Shown here in pieces: positions 16,326-25,282 of a stretch of DNA of 64,000 bases (position 1 is its first letter; the number at the start of each line of letters is the position of its first letter). Location: positions 310,001 through 374,000 of the forward strand of contig JANNCV010000044.1 in the NCBI GenBank assembly GCA_031386985.1, read 5' to 3'. Origin of the DNA: JANJUB01 sp031386985. GTDB lineage: Bacteria; Armatimonadota; Fimbriimonadia; Fimbriimonadales; Fimbriimonadaceae. The position numbers and the translations under genes were made by a program. The notes under the pieces are model-generated. The model made no database searches. It saw only the letters and a list, made by a program, of their open reading frames with translations, and had not been told where the DNA came from.

Positions 16326-17159
16326 TTAGGTCTTGTTAAGATCAACTCGCGAGGCGATGATTCTGCCCGTTTTGTCGCGCTTGTATGTAATTCTCGCCCC
16401 AAGCCCGACCGCAAGGGAGGATGCACTGCCGTTGGCACCGTCTAGCGAGAACTTAGTTGCTGAGTTGTAAGTGATGTGAAGTACGCGATCCGCCTGAATA
16501 TCAAACATCAAAATCTCGCCGTGAACCCCGGTCACGGTTCCCGATAGCATTCCTTCGGGCACGATTGGGTCCATCTTTTTTGTTTTCTGCGCACTCGGTT
16601 TGGCTGTGGACTCCTTCTTTGCAACCACGATCGCCTGATTAGAAATCACGTCGGCGAAGGTGTCCAACGTCGGCAGAGTGCGGCCCTTGATGAAAACGAC
16701 CATATCAAGGTGAAGGTCCGCGAGTGTGCCCGGCTTGCCGCCGATCAATACATCAGACTTGTCGGTCGCGCGGTAGCTGTGGTTGCCGCCGATATCAAGC
16801 TTTAGGGTCACATACTTGGAGTCAATCTTAGTTATCGTGCCTCTTTGGGGCTTCTTGCGAATATCGTCGAGCCATTGCCAAGTCGCCTTATCTGCCATTT
16901 CGCGTAACTGGGGTGGATCAGCATCGGTTTTTATCCTGCATACCACTAAATCTCCTGACTTAAATGCATCGCGTTTAGCCGCTTCCTTGTTCTTGAGGAA
17001 CCGAGTTTGATAGTTATCCTCAACCGCAAGCGGCTGGGTGCCGACTTGAAGGATATAGCCTCCCTCCGAGACGGAGATGATCTTTGACTCAGTGATCAGC
17101 GTTTCGGCATTAGCAAAGAGTACCAACGACGCGAAAATACAAGTAATGAAAGTGCGCAT
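16326..17159 (-). CDS. Exported protein with two DUF5666-like beta domains
   Basis: A 277-residue protein with a clear signal peptide (residues 1-18, ending ANA). The mature part looks like repeated small beta barrels: RGTITKIDSKYVTLKLDIGG in the middle, and GTVTGVHGEILMFDIQADR ending in GRIIASRVDL at the C-terminus. The last unit resembles DUF5666/OB-like modules. A Lys/Ala/Ser linker separates the two. No catalytic residues evident; function unknown. Lies 59 nt upstream of ileS in the same direction. Confidence 0.7.
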   Translation of the reverse strand: MRTFITCIFASLVLFANAETLITESKIISVSEGGYILQVGTQPLAVEDNYQTRFLKNKEAAKRDAFKSGDLVVCRIKTDADPPQLREMADKATWQWLDDIRKKPQRGTITKIDSKYVTLKLDIGGNHSYRATDKSDVLIGGKPGTLADLHLDMVVFIKGRTLPTLDTFADVISNQAIVVAKKESTAKPSAQKTKKMDPIVPEGMLSGTVTGVHGEILMFDIQADRVLHITYNSATKFSLDGANGSASSLAVGLGARITYKRDKTGRIIASRVDLNKT

Positions 17160-17289
17160 AGTGCCTGGTCCGTTCTCAAATTAGCACATCGCTTGTGGTC
17201 GCTGTCAAGTCCTCTATTGCCCGTATTTCTACTAGGATTTATGAGGTTCGGGTGGGGCCATGTGCTTCTGTTGCTAAAATGATGCAGCT

Positions 17290-18489
17290 ATGCGTTTGCC
17301 ATTTGTTTTCGCTTTTGTCGCGCTCATTGCGGCTGCAACCGCCCAGACGGGCTGGAGCCGTTATCGGGTTTACACGTACAACGAGGCCGAAATTCAGCGC
17401 CTTGCAAATTGCCCGCTTGAGCTCTTTTCGGACAATATTCATCTGGGAGAAACTGACATGATAGTTGCGCCTGGGCAGTTCAAGGATCTTGCGAAGTTGA
17501 AGCTAAACATTCGCTGGATTTCCGAGCTCCCCGATCCTCGCAACTGGGATCAGCGGCCTGGGTCTGATGATTTCCACACGAATTATCTTAGCTACGCCAA
17601 CATGATTGCCCAATATGAGGTTTGGCGAGCGCAATACCCGGACTTTTTGAGGCGCTACGCGATTGGAACGACTTGGAACGGAAACACCGTTTGGGTCTAT
17701 CGCTTCTTCAATAACTTGACCGGGGATCGGCTCGTCCGACAGTCCTTCCTGATTACTTGCGGAATCCACGCAAGGGAGTGGATTAGCCCAGCGGTTGGAA
17801 TGCACTTGATGGATAAGTTGCTTGAGTCAACCTTTATCCGATCTGGCTTCACTTCGACGGTGCCGGTCGGAACCGCCTTTTACATTGTTCCCAGCTTAAA
17901 TCCTGATGGCTACGTCTACACTTGGACAAATGACCGGTTGTGGCGCAAGAATCGTCGCAATAACGGAGGCGGCGTCTATGGAGTAGATCTTAACCGCAAC
18001 TTCTCGATGGGCTGGGGGCTGAATTCTGGATCGAGTGGCACGCCTTCATCGTCAACATACCGCGGACCCTCGGCGTTTAGTGAGCCGGAAACTACCGCCT
18101 TGCGCAATTTCCTAGACACGATTCCTCCGGTAGCCGCCCACATTGATTTTCACAGCTATGGGCAGTATGTGCTGTGGGAGTGGGGCTTCACCACGGCGCT
18201 CGCGCCGGGCGATGCTTGGCTTCGCGCCACGGGCCTCGACATGAAACAGTCTATCTTTGATAAACATGGTATGAACTATACGGCCGGACCAACTTCAACC
18301 ACGCTCTACCTTGTTTCGGGCAAAGGGCCTGACTACACCTACAACCGATCGAACTCGGCATCTTACACGATAGAGCTTCGCGATACTGGGCAATTCGGCT
18401 TTTTGCTGCCGGAAAGCCAGATATTAGCGACTCAAGAGGAAGCTTGGGAAGGATTTGCAAAGCTAGTTCAGCGCATGCTCTTTAGATAG
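17290..18489 (+). CDS. Secreted zinc carboxypeptidase, M14 family
   Basis: A 399-residue secreted metallocarboxypeptidase. Signal peptide 1-18 (AAATA-Q), a propeptide-like region to about residue 90, then the catalytic domain: zinc ligands in GIHAREW (HxxE), substrate residues in GVDLNRNF, zinc His in HIDFHSYGQ and the general base Glu in YTIELRDTGQFGFLLP. This is the M14A (digestive carboxypeptidase A/B-like) pattern, rather than the succinylglutamate desuccinylase type. A TAAAAT box ends 9 nt before the ATG. Confidence 0.93.
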   Translation: MRLPFVFAFVALIAAATAQTGWSRYRVYTYNEAEIQRLANCPLELFSDNIHLGETDMIVAPGQFKDLAKLKLNIRWISELPDPRNWDQRPGSDDFHTNYLSYANMIAQYEVWRAQYPDFLRRYAIGTTWNGNTVWVYRFFNNLTGDRLVRQSFLITCGIHAREWISPAVGMHLMDKLLESTFIRSGFTSTVPVGTAFYIVPSLNPDGYVYTWTNDRLWRKNRRNNGGGVYGVDLNRNFSMGWGLNSGSSGTPSSSTYRGPSAFSEPETTALRNFLDTIPPVAAHIDFHSYGQYVLWEWGFTTALAPGDAWLRATGLDMKQSIFDKHGMNYTAGPTSTTLYLVSGKGPDYTYNRSNSASYTIELRDTGQFGFLLPESQILATQEEAWEGFAKLVQRMLFR

Positions 18490-18504
18490 TGGTTGAATTA
18501 GCGT

Positions 18505-19701
18505 GTGATAACCGCTTGCACACTTGTCTTGGCCCTTGCTCCCCAGTGGACGCCGTTGTTTGACGGCAAGTCACTATCGGGTTGGACTCAACTAAACGGA
18601 ACCGCGACTTATGTTGTGGAAAGAGGCGAGGTGGTGGGCCGAACAGTTAAAGGTTCCCCAAACAGCTTTCTTTGCTCCAATAAAGTCTATGGCGATTTTG
18701 AATTGGAGTTTGAGGTCAAAGTTGATCCGGCACTAAATTCTGGGTTGCAGTTTCGATCAATCAGTGTGCCCGGCTACCAAGAAGGTCGCGTTCACGGATA
18801 TCAAGCCGAGATTGATCCAACCGAACGAGGCTGGTCGGGCGGACTCTATGAAGAAGGGCGGCGGGGTTGGCTTAAGGACTTGTCCAAAAATGAAAAGGGC
18901 CAAAAAGCGTTCAAGAGCGGGAAATGGAACAAATACAGAATTGTCGCCCGGGGCGATCACTTTCAGATCTGGGTGAACGGGATTCAAACTACTGATGCCC
19001 ACGACGATCTCACAACGTATGGGTTTTTTGGACTCCAGGTGCACAGCAGCGACAAAGAGGGCCTTGAAGTGCGTTGGAAGAACATGCGTATCAAGGATCA
19101 TGGAATACCAACCGCCAAGCCGCCCAAGTCAGGCCGATGGCTCTTGCATGATGAAAAGGACATTTCGAACTGGATGCTCGCCAGGGACTCTACACCCTGC
19201 CCTTGGAAATGGGATAGCAACTCGCTCATGAGCGGTGGCGGTGATATTTGCACCAAGGCACCGATAGGAGACTGTCGTGTTCATGTTGAGTTCATGACCG
19301 ACGAGAACGGAGCAGAGGGCCAGGGCAACGGCAACTCGGGGGTCTATTTCATGGAAAGCTATGAAGTTCAAATCCTCAACTCCGCCCCCCGCGGCCCCCT
19401 TGACAACGAGTGCGGCGCGATCTATAGCGTAAAGGCTCCTGATTATGCGATGGCTTACAAGGCGGGGGTTTGGCAAGCTTACGATGTGGTGTTCACCGCG
19501 CCACGCTATAACGGCGACACCAAGCTTTCGAACGCAAAGCTAACCGTTTATCACAACGGGACCCGGGTCCACAAAGACGTAGAGGTTCCCCGCGCCACCG
19601 CCGCCGGGCGCGCAGAGGCCAAAGGTATCCGACCAATAAGATTGCAAGATCACGGCAACAAGGTGCGGTATCGCAACATTTGGGTTGAGGAATTGAAGTA
19701 A
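18505..19701 (+). CDS. Secreted protein with two DUF1080 (3-keto-glycoside hydrolase-like) domains
   Basis: 398 residues. A short signal-like start (about 11 residues ending at ALAPQ) is followed by two tandem DUF1080/LamG-like jelly-roll domains. Domain 1 (about 15-195) begins TPLFDGKSLSGWTQ and contains NSGLQFRS. Domain 2 (about 205-398) contains NSGVYFMESYEVQIL and ends RPIRLQDHGNKVRYRNIWV. DUF1080 proteins are abundant in Planctomycetes-like bacteria, and some hydrolyse 3-keto-disaccharides or other glycosides. It is convergent with the rhamnosidase, which suggests plant or algal polysaccharide use. Confidence 0.85.
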   Translation: MITACTLVLALAPQWTPLFDGKSLSGWTQLNGTATYVVERGEVVGRTVKGSPNSFLCSNKVYGDFELEFEVKVDPALNSGLQFRSISVPGYQEGRVHGYQAEIDPTERGWSGGLYEEGRRGWLKDLSKNEKGQKAFKSGKWNKYRIVARGDHFQIWVNGIQTTDAHDDLTTYGFFGLQVHSSDKEGLEVRWKNMRIKDHGIPTAKPPKSGRWLLHDEKDISNWMLARDSTPCPWKWDSNSLMSGGGDICTKAPIGDCRVHVEFMTDENGAEGQGNGNSGVYFMESYEVQILNSAPRGPLDNECGAIYSVKAPDYAMAYKAGVWQAYDVVFTAPRYNGDTKLSNAKLTVYHNGTRVHKDVEVPRATAAGRAEAKGIRPIRLQDHGNKVRYRNIWVEELK

Positions 19702-19874
19702 CGAAGCGTGCCACTTTCACGAGCAGTTCTCTACATTATCAGTTGGATATAAGCATAGCAAGGAACTGACCGCGCGAGTCCAACCTTGACGAGCGAAGAA
19801 ATCAGGCGGATCACCTTGCCTTGGATGCCGGGTTTCACAACTTCGCGGGGGTGAACTTGCTTTACCTTGGCAGC

Positions 19875-22800
19875 TTAACGGCGCGGGTGTGTGATCACAA
19901 ACCGATAGCTTCCCGAGCCTAGCTTTGCTTCCTTCTTGTAGGTTTTCTTTCCGTCTGTTGCTCCGTCTCCGGGGAATGTAGCGTGCGCAACCGAATTTGC
20001 AGGGATCAGGACTTCCCACTCAGTTTGCCCGTTCGCTCGCTTCCACTTGCTTACAATCCGGCCAACTGGCGAATCAAAAGTGCCACCACCGTGACTGAGA
20101 CGATCGTCCAGGACGGGAGCCAAAACGAACTCGCTCCAGCCTGGGTTCAAGGGCCTTATCCCGACGATGTTTTCGATCATCCATTGCCCCACCGAGCCAA
20201 GCGCCCAGTGGTTGAATGAGTTCATGCCGGGGTCTTGGAATCCGCGACCCTTCACGAAGCCATCCCATCGCTCCCAAATCGTGGTCGCGCCTTGCTCGAT
20301 CGTGTACCCCCAACTGGGGAAGGACTTGTTCAAAAGCAAGGTGTAAGCCAACTTCGCCCCTTCGTCGTTAGCACTACTCAGCACTTCCATAGTTCGGTGG
20401 GTCGAGTGGAAGCCGGTGGTGATGTGGTTGTTGGTTCGCTTTACGGCGGCGATCAAATTCTCGTATGCACTCGCTTGATCGGCTTTGGCCAGTATTCCCA
20501 GCGATAGAGCCAACCCATAGCCTGCTTGCGTATCGCCCTTGATTTTGCCGTCTTTGATGAACTCCTTGGCGAATGCCGCCGAAATGGAGGCGGCCATTTT
20601 CTCCCATCGGGACGAGTCTAAACCGGCGGCCCTCGACAACTCAATCGCGGCATCCGCAGACTGGAACCACATCATAGTCGCAAAGACTTCTTTCGGACAC
20701 TCGCCCCCGGTTCGGGGCCACCCTTCTCGCACAACCGTGTCTCCATTAAGCCAGTCGCCGTAGTCGTTTCCACGGTTATTAATCCACAGGTAGTTCGGAT
20801 TGTTCTTTTCGATCCAACCTAAATAGTGCTCAATCGCCGGGAAATGTTCACGGATTACTCGCTTATCGGCGGTGTGTTTCCAGTAATCCCAGGCCACCCC
20901 AACCGCAGCATCGCCCCAACCGGGCACGCCGGTAAAGCGGTCATTTTTTCCATAGGGATGGGGGGCGAAATCCGGGAACCGACCGTCATCGGCTTGAGAA
21001 TCGCGCAGGTCGGTCAGCCATTTCACGCCAAATGCTGAAAGGTCCATAACCTTGAACGCGGTCGCGCCGAAACTCAAAAGGTCGCCCGTCCAACCCAGTC
21101 TTTCGTCGCGTTGGGGACAATCGGTAGGAACCGACATCAAATTGGCCCGTTGAGTCCAAACGATGTTCTGCCAGAGGCGATTGACCATCGGATCGGAGCA
21201 ATCAAAAGTCATGGTCTCGGGCGACGTCGAGTGAAAAACGCGACCAAGTAGGCTCGGTTTCGAGCAGCCAGGCGCAGACACTTCGACGTATCGAAACCCG
21301 TGATACGTGAATGTTGGCTCGTAATTCAAGGGCTTGCCGTCAAGCGTAATGCGATCTACTTGGGGGGCTCCGCGCAAGTTTGTCGTATAGAGTGTGCCGT
21401 CCTCGCTGAGAAACTCGCCGTGGCGCAAGTTCACGGTTGTGCCGCTCGGCCCGGTTATGCCCAAACGTACATGGCCAACCATATTTTGGCCAAAATCTGC
21501 AATCCATTTTCCGGGTTCAAGCTCCTTGAGCGAAATTGGCTTGAGCTCGCGAGAAACTTGTATTGGCTCGTTCGCTTGCGGCACGATTTTCAGCGCTTTT
21601 GGGGGGTCAAAGGCCTTTGCTTTTTCGCGTTCGGAAACAAGTTTGCGGGCATCGAAAACCTCGCCATCCAGGAGATCGCTGGTAACAATCGGGCCACCGC
21701 TGGCGCTCCACGTGGGATCGGTTCGGATAATCGTCTTGGTTCCATCTGAAAACTCAACGCGGAGTTCAGCCGAGAAAAGAGCTTGACGGCCATAAACTGC
21801 GCGCGGAAATCCGCGAGGATCGAGCGCTTGGGCCATACCGAGCCGTCCCGCATACCACCCATCCCCCAAAGTGGCCGAGATTGTGTTCTCGCCCGATTTG
21901 ATCAGGGTGATTACGTCATGCGCTTGGTATTGGACCCGTGTGAAATAGTCGGTCCACTCCGGAGCGAGAACATTGGAGCCGATTTTGCGGCCATTGATTG
22001 AAGCCTGGAATACCCCCAGTGCCGACCCATAAAATGTCGCTTTCGTCACTGAACGATTCAGCGAGAATTTCTTGTCTAAGTAGGTCGCGGGCAAAGAATC
22101 CATCCCTTGCATCGGGTGAGATTTCATATCCCCGTTGGTTAGGTTCTTTGCGCTCCACTCTCGGTTTTCGAGCGAGTCCGAAGCCCTCGCGGGCAGCCCG
22201 GTAGAGATAACTTCCGACCCTGTCACGACCTGAATCTCGGCAAAAGCAATTCCGTAATCGCCGCGACGTTCGCGCAACTTTGTGCAATGAACTCGCACAA
22301 CCTGGCCCTTCCTTACCCCGAGCGGAATCGCCATCGGGGCGGAGGGCGCTCCTAAATCTTGGTTGACTTCGTGAACTGTTTTCCCGTCAACTTCGATGCG
22401 AAAGCGCATCGGAAACATGAAGCCGGGCGTTAAGGGTTGCCAGTCAAATGGCGTAGCTGGGAACAAAACAACGGTGTCAAAATCGCGCGTTGAACCCAAG
22501 TCAATCTCCACCCACTTTTGATCGTCGGCGTTCTTTGTAAGCTGAGAGTGGAACCCGTTGTGGGGCTTTACGGCGGGCGCGATGGTTCGGTCCCTTGTGA
22601 TCCACTGGGCGTTCCAGCTTGAAAGCTCGGTCGAGAACGGTTCCCAATTGCTCCATCCGCCTTCAGATCCAGTTTCATCCCAAAGGCGAATTCTCCATTC
22701 GTAATGAGTTTCCGGTTTTAGATTTGGTACAACGTGAAAATTTGCCGCGCTCTTGACCTTCCCCGATTTCCAGGCCACAGCTTTCCCGGCTCGAATGGTA

Positions 22801-23033
22801 ATTTCGAAGGCAGACTGGCGGGCATTGAATCGCGAGTCTTCGACCCACCAGGAGAGGCGCGGTTGCTGGCAAACCACCGCAAGAGGCTTGGGCAAATAGT
22901 TGCATCGTAAATGGGTTGGTTTCATAGAGACAAGATTTCCGAGGATTAGCGCCGCGATCACACCTGCGAAGCTACCACAAAAGCACGCAGTGACAGCACT
23001 CAGCACCACTTTGAAGCCAGCTCTGTCCGGCAA
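19875..23033 (-). CDS. Alpha-L-rhamnosidase, GH78
   Basis: 1052 residues. Order: signal or anchor (about 7-35), a fibronectin-like N-domain (ETHYEWRIRLWDE), an inserted F5/8-type discoidin-like domain (about 170-270, WVEIDLGSTRDFDTVVLF), the Bac_rhamnosid beta domains (ATFYGSALGVFQASINGRKIG), the (alpha/alpha)6 catalytic barrel with DCPQRDERLGWTGD containing the catalytic acid, and a C-terminal beta domain. Releases terminal rhamnose. The TTG start at 23033 includes the hydrophobic leader; ATG 22925 is the alternative and would give a cytosolic enzyme. Confidence 0.92.
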   Translation of the reverse strand: MPDRAGFKVVLSAVTACFCGSFAGVIAALILGNLVSMKPTHLRCNYLPKPLAVVCQQPRLSWWVEDSRFNARQSAFEITIRAGKAVAWKSGKVKSAANFHVVPNLKPETHYEWRIRLWDETGSEGGWSNWEPFSTELSSWNAQWITRDRTIAPAVKPHNGFHSQLTKNADDQKWVEIDLGSTRDFDTVVLFPATPFDWQPLTPGFMFPMRFRIEVDGKTVHEVNQDLGAPSAPMAIPLGVRKGQVVRVHCTKLRERRGDYGIAFAEIQVVTGSEVISTGLPARASDSLENREWSAKNLTNGDMKSHPMQGMDSLPATYLDKKFSLNRSVTKATFYGSALGVFQASINGRKIGSNVLAPEWTDYFTRVQYQAHDVITLIKSGENTISATLGDGWYAGRLGMAQALDPRGFPRAVYGRQALFSAELRVEFSDGTKTIIRTDPTWSASGGPIVTSDLLDGEVFDARKLVSEREKAKAFDPPKALKIVPQANEPIQVSRELKPISLKELEPGKWIADFGQNMVGHVRLGITGPSGTTVNLRHGEFLSEDGTLYTTNLRGAPQVDRITLDGKPLNYEPTFTYHGFRYVEVSAPGCSKPSLLGRVFHSTSPETMTFDCSDPMVNRLWQNIVWTQRANLMSVPTDCPQRDERLGWTGDLLSFGATAFKVMDLSAFGVKWLTDLRDSQADDGRFPDFAPHPYGKNDRFTGVPGWGDAAVGVAWDYWKHTADKRVIREHFPAIEHYLGWIEKNNPNYLWINNRGNDYGDWLNGDTVVREGWPRTGGECPKEVFATMMWFQSADAAIELSRAAGLDSSRWEKMAASISAAFAKEFIKDGKIKGDTQAGYGLALSLGILAKADQASAYENLIAAVKRTNNHITTGFHSTHRTMEVLSSANDEGAKLAYTLLLNKSFPSWGYTIEQGATTIWERWDGFVKGRGFQDPGMNSFNHWALGSVGQWMIENIVGIRPLNPGWSEFVLAPVLDDRLSHGGGTFDSPVGRIVSKWKRANGQTEWEVLIPANSVAHATFPGDGATDGKKTYKKEAKLGSGSYRFVITHPRR

Positions 23034-23160
23034 ATTTACTTGAATCAGAAAAAATTTAAATTTGGCGGATCAAACGCGATAGGTGCGGCATTCCGATCCA
23101 TGTGCGGCCTCGCTCTTGTGACCGCCTGGCAGATTTGGGTTAATTTTGGAGAAGTGTGAA

Positions 23161-23523
23161 ATGATAAACAGCGTGGTCGCCATTGACCGGAATCGGGTTT
23201 TAGCAAATGGTGGAGTTGAGATGCCACAAGTCATCGGCGAGCTTGTTGTGGACCGCCAAGCCCGTAAAGTGAAGCTAAACGATGAGGTTCTCCAACTGAC
23301 TCACAAAGAATTTGAGCTGATTTCTTATCTAGCCAAAAATCTTGATCAACCCGTAAGCCGCGATATCTTATTCGAAAACGTTTGGGGCTACCAAATGGAT
23401 TACAACACAAACAGCCTGGACGTTTACATTTATCGGGTGCGCCGAAAAATTGAAGCCGATCCAAATCATCCCCGATATCTCCGAACTGTCCGCGGGTTCG
23501 GCTATAGAATGGTTACCTCGTAA
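23161..23523 (+). CDS. Orphan OmpR/PhoB-type winged-helix DNA-binding protein
   Basis: 120 residues. Residues 30-118 are a complete Trans_reg_C winged helix (LTHKEFELISYLAKN, SRDILFENVWGY, SLDVYIYRVRRKIE, YLRTVRGFGYRM). There is no receiver domain before it and no histidine kinase next to it; the first ~28 residues are not CheY-like. It must be controlled some other way, or act constitutively. ATG 23161 has GGAGA 8 nt upstream. A weak AT-rich hairpin (23526-23542) follows the stop. Confidence 0.85.
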   Translation: MINSVVAIDRNRVLANGGVEMPQVIGELVVDRQARKVKLNDEVLQLTHKEFELISYLAKNLDQPVSRDILFENVWGYQMDYNTNSLDVYIYRVRRKIEADPNHPRYLRTVRGFGYRMVTS

Positions 23524-23608
23524 AAATTCAAAGAATTTGAATGAAGTTCGCGTGCAAAGCGTCTCATTTGTTGTAGGATAATCCAATAACAAGATTAGGA
23601 TCTTTGAA

Positions 23609-24394
23609 ATGCCCTTTTGCAATTGGTGTCAGCTAGAAAGTCAAGGAGAAGATGTTTGCGAATGGTGCAAGCGCCCGATGGCACGTTTCAAATACTCCGG
23701 ATTCGATTTCATCCGAGAAATTGAGCCAGCTGGAGATCGAGTCGTTCCGATCGTAGCCTCAGTCGTACTGATCTGCTTCCTTGCCTTGCTCGGCTATGCG
23801 GCGTTCGCCAATAAGCCGCCCCCTGCTCAAGCTAAACTGCAGCCTGTGGGCGAAATGTCAGGTTCGTCCAGTCCAGCGGGTGCGACCGGACCTTCGGCCC
23901 CCGCAGTCGCCGCCCTGAAGTCTGCGCCGCCCGTTCCAACGGCCGCAGTTGAGCGCCTAGTTTATCGGCCGGCCGCCCAGCCCTTGCCCGCCAGAACCAA
24001 TCCGGCGGAGGCCGCTCCAGCCGAAGGGTGGGACAACACCGTGATGGTTCCACTGGTTTTGGAAAAGGTCAAGCTCAGCATTTCAAAGGATGCCTCGGGT
24101 GCCATCGTTTGTCACGGAACGCTAACCATTACGCTTCACTCAAACAAGGAGCTATCTAACATTCGAGTTTTGTTCCAATCTGAAGCGGGACCCGTTGTAT
24201 TCCGAGCGTTTACGGGTGCGCCCGAGGACCCTGAGTTCCGTGAGATTGTTGCCCTGGATCCAGGCATAACGCAACTACGCATCATCGCCGTAGACGCGGA
24301 TATTAATGTTTTGCGGGCAAGTTTGAAAAAGATCACGATCAGCGGCCGACTGGGAACGGAGAATATTTCAAGCTCTGTTTTCGTAGGCGACTAG
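23609..24394 (+). CDS. Membrane-anchored zinc-ribbon protein, function unknown
   Basis: 261 residues. The N-terminus is a short zinc ribbon, FCNWC...VCEWCKR (two CxxC pairs, residues 3-22). One membrane helix (about 48-70, VPIVASVVLICFLALLGYA) follows, then a ~70-residue Pro/Ala/Ser-rich spacer and a beta-rich C-terminal domain (about 145-261). The topology suggests a cytosolic ribbon and an exported C-domain. A TAGGAT box ends 7 nt before the ATG. Its stop shares a CTAG with the opposing nitrilase gene. Family not recognised. Confidence 0.75.
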   Translation: MPFCNWCQLESQGEDVCEWCKRPMARFKYSGFDFIREIEPAGDRVVPIVASVVLICFLALLGYAAFANKPPPAQAKLQPVGEMSGSSSPAGATGPSAPAVAALKSAPPVPTAAVERLVYRPAAQPLPARTNPAEAAPAEGWDNTVMVPLVLEKVKLSISKDASGAIVCHGTLTITLHSNKELSNIRVLFQSEAGPVVFRAFTGAPEDPEFREIVALDPGITQLRIIAVDADINVLRASLKKITISGRLGTENISSSVFVGD

Positions 24395-25248
24395 CGCTCA
24401 ATCTTGTTCACGATTTTGCAGATATCACCCCACGCACTTTGCAAATCACTCGTTAGCGGTAGCTGGGATCGAGCGATCTCAATAAGTTCTAGGTCAACTT
24501 TGCAGAGGGCCAAGTGATCTTCTAGAATGGGAGCTTGGGCGATGGTATGTCCGAAGGGATCAATGACAGAAGAACCACCCACAAAACCCTTGCCTCCCTC
24601 AAAACCACAAAGCTGCGAGTTAACGCAGTAAACGCCGTGCTCATCGCTTACGGCTCGGAGCATTCGGTGATAACGATCCAGATTTCCAATCGTGGATTCT
24701 TCAAAACCCCGCGCCGGTGATGCGCTCGGAATTAATATTATCTGAGCGCCCGCTACTGCGCACAGGGCAGAAAGCACCGAATGCCAAACATCTTCGCAAA
24801 TTAGAATCGCCATTTTTCCAAGCCTCGTATCGAAGACGCCTAATTCATGGCCTCGCGAGACAAACCGCTCTTCGTCGAAAACGCCGTAAGTTGGCAGGAA
24901 AAATTTTCTATACGTGTGAATCACGCGGGGAAATTGCCCGACTTGCAGATAGGTTGCGGAGTTGTAAAGGTTGCCGCCACTCTTTTCGTAAAAACCGACA
25001 AGCAAGTCAAGCGGACGATCTAAGCGGTGGAGTCGGCTGTCTAAACCATCAAGCAACTCTGCTGGGCTCATGGCCGCTTCTAAGACGCCGCCTTCTAAGA
25101 AATACCCGCTCGTAATCGTTTCGGGAAAGACCACGAGTTCGGCTCCCTCGCCGGAAGCGGCGAGGGCAAACTCGGCGATTCGATCTAGGTTTGCCTCGAT
25201 ATCGGCCTTCGTTGGCGTGAATTGGGCAACCCCAACTGTATAGCTCAT
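24391..25248 (-). CDS. Carbon-nitrogen hydrolase (nitrilase superfamily)
   Basis: 285 residues from ATG 25248. The Glu-Lys-Cys triad is visible: FPETITSGYF, HTYRKFFLP and the nucleophile Cys in ILICEDVWH. The context around LICEDVWHS resembles the glutaminase-like branch near NAD synthetase, but no synthetase domain is present, so an amidase is likely. Substrate unknown. Adjacent and divergent to hutH, which might hint at amino-acid nitrogen release, though this is only context. Confidence 0.88.
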   Translation of the reverse strand: MSYTVGVAQFTPTKADIEANLDRIAEFALAASGEGAELVVFPETITSGYFLEGGVLEAAMSPAELLDGLDSRLHRLDRPLDLLVGFYEKSGGNLYNSATYLQVGQFPRVIHTYRKFFLPTYGVFDEERFVSRGHELGVFDTRLGKMAILICEDVWHSVLSALCAVAGAQIILIPSASPARGFEESTIGNLDRYHRMLRAVSDEHGVYCVNSQLCGFEGGKGFVGGSSVIDPFGHTIAQAPILEDHLALCKVDLELIEIARSQLPLTSDLQSAWGDICKIVNKIER

Positions 25249-25282
25249 GGCCCGAGTATCCCATGCGGGGTAACTTCTTTGC

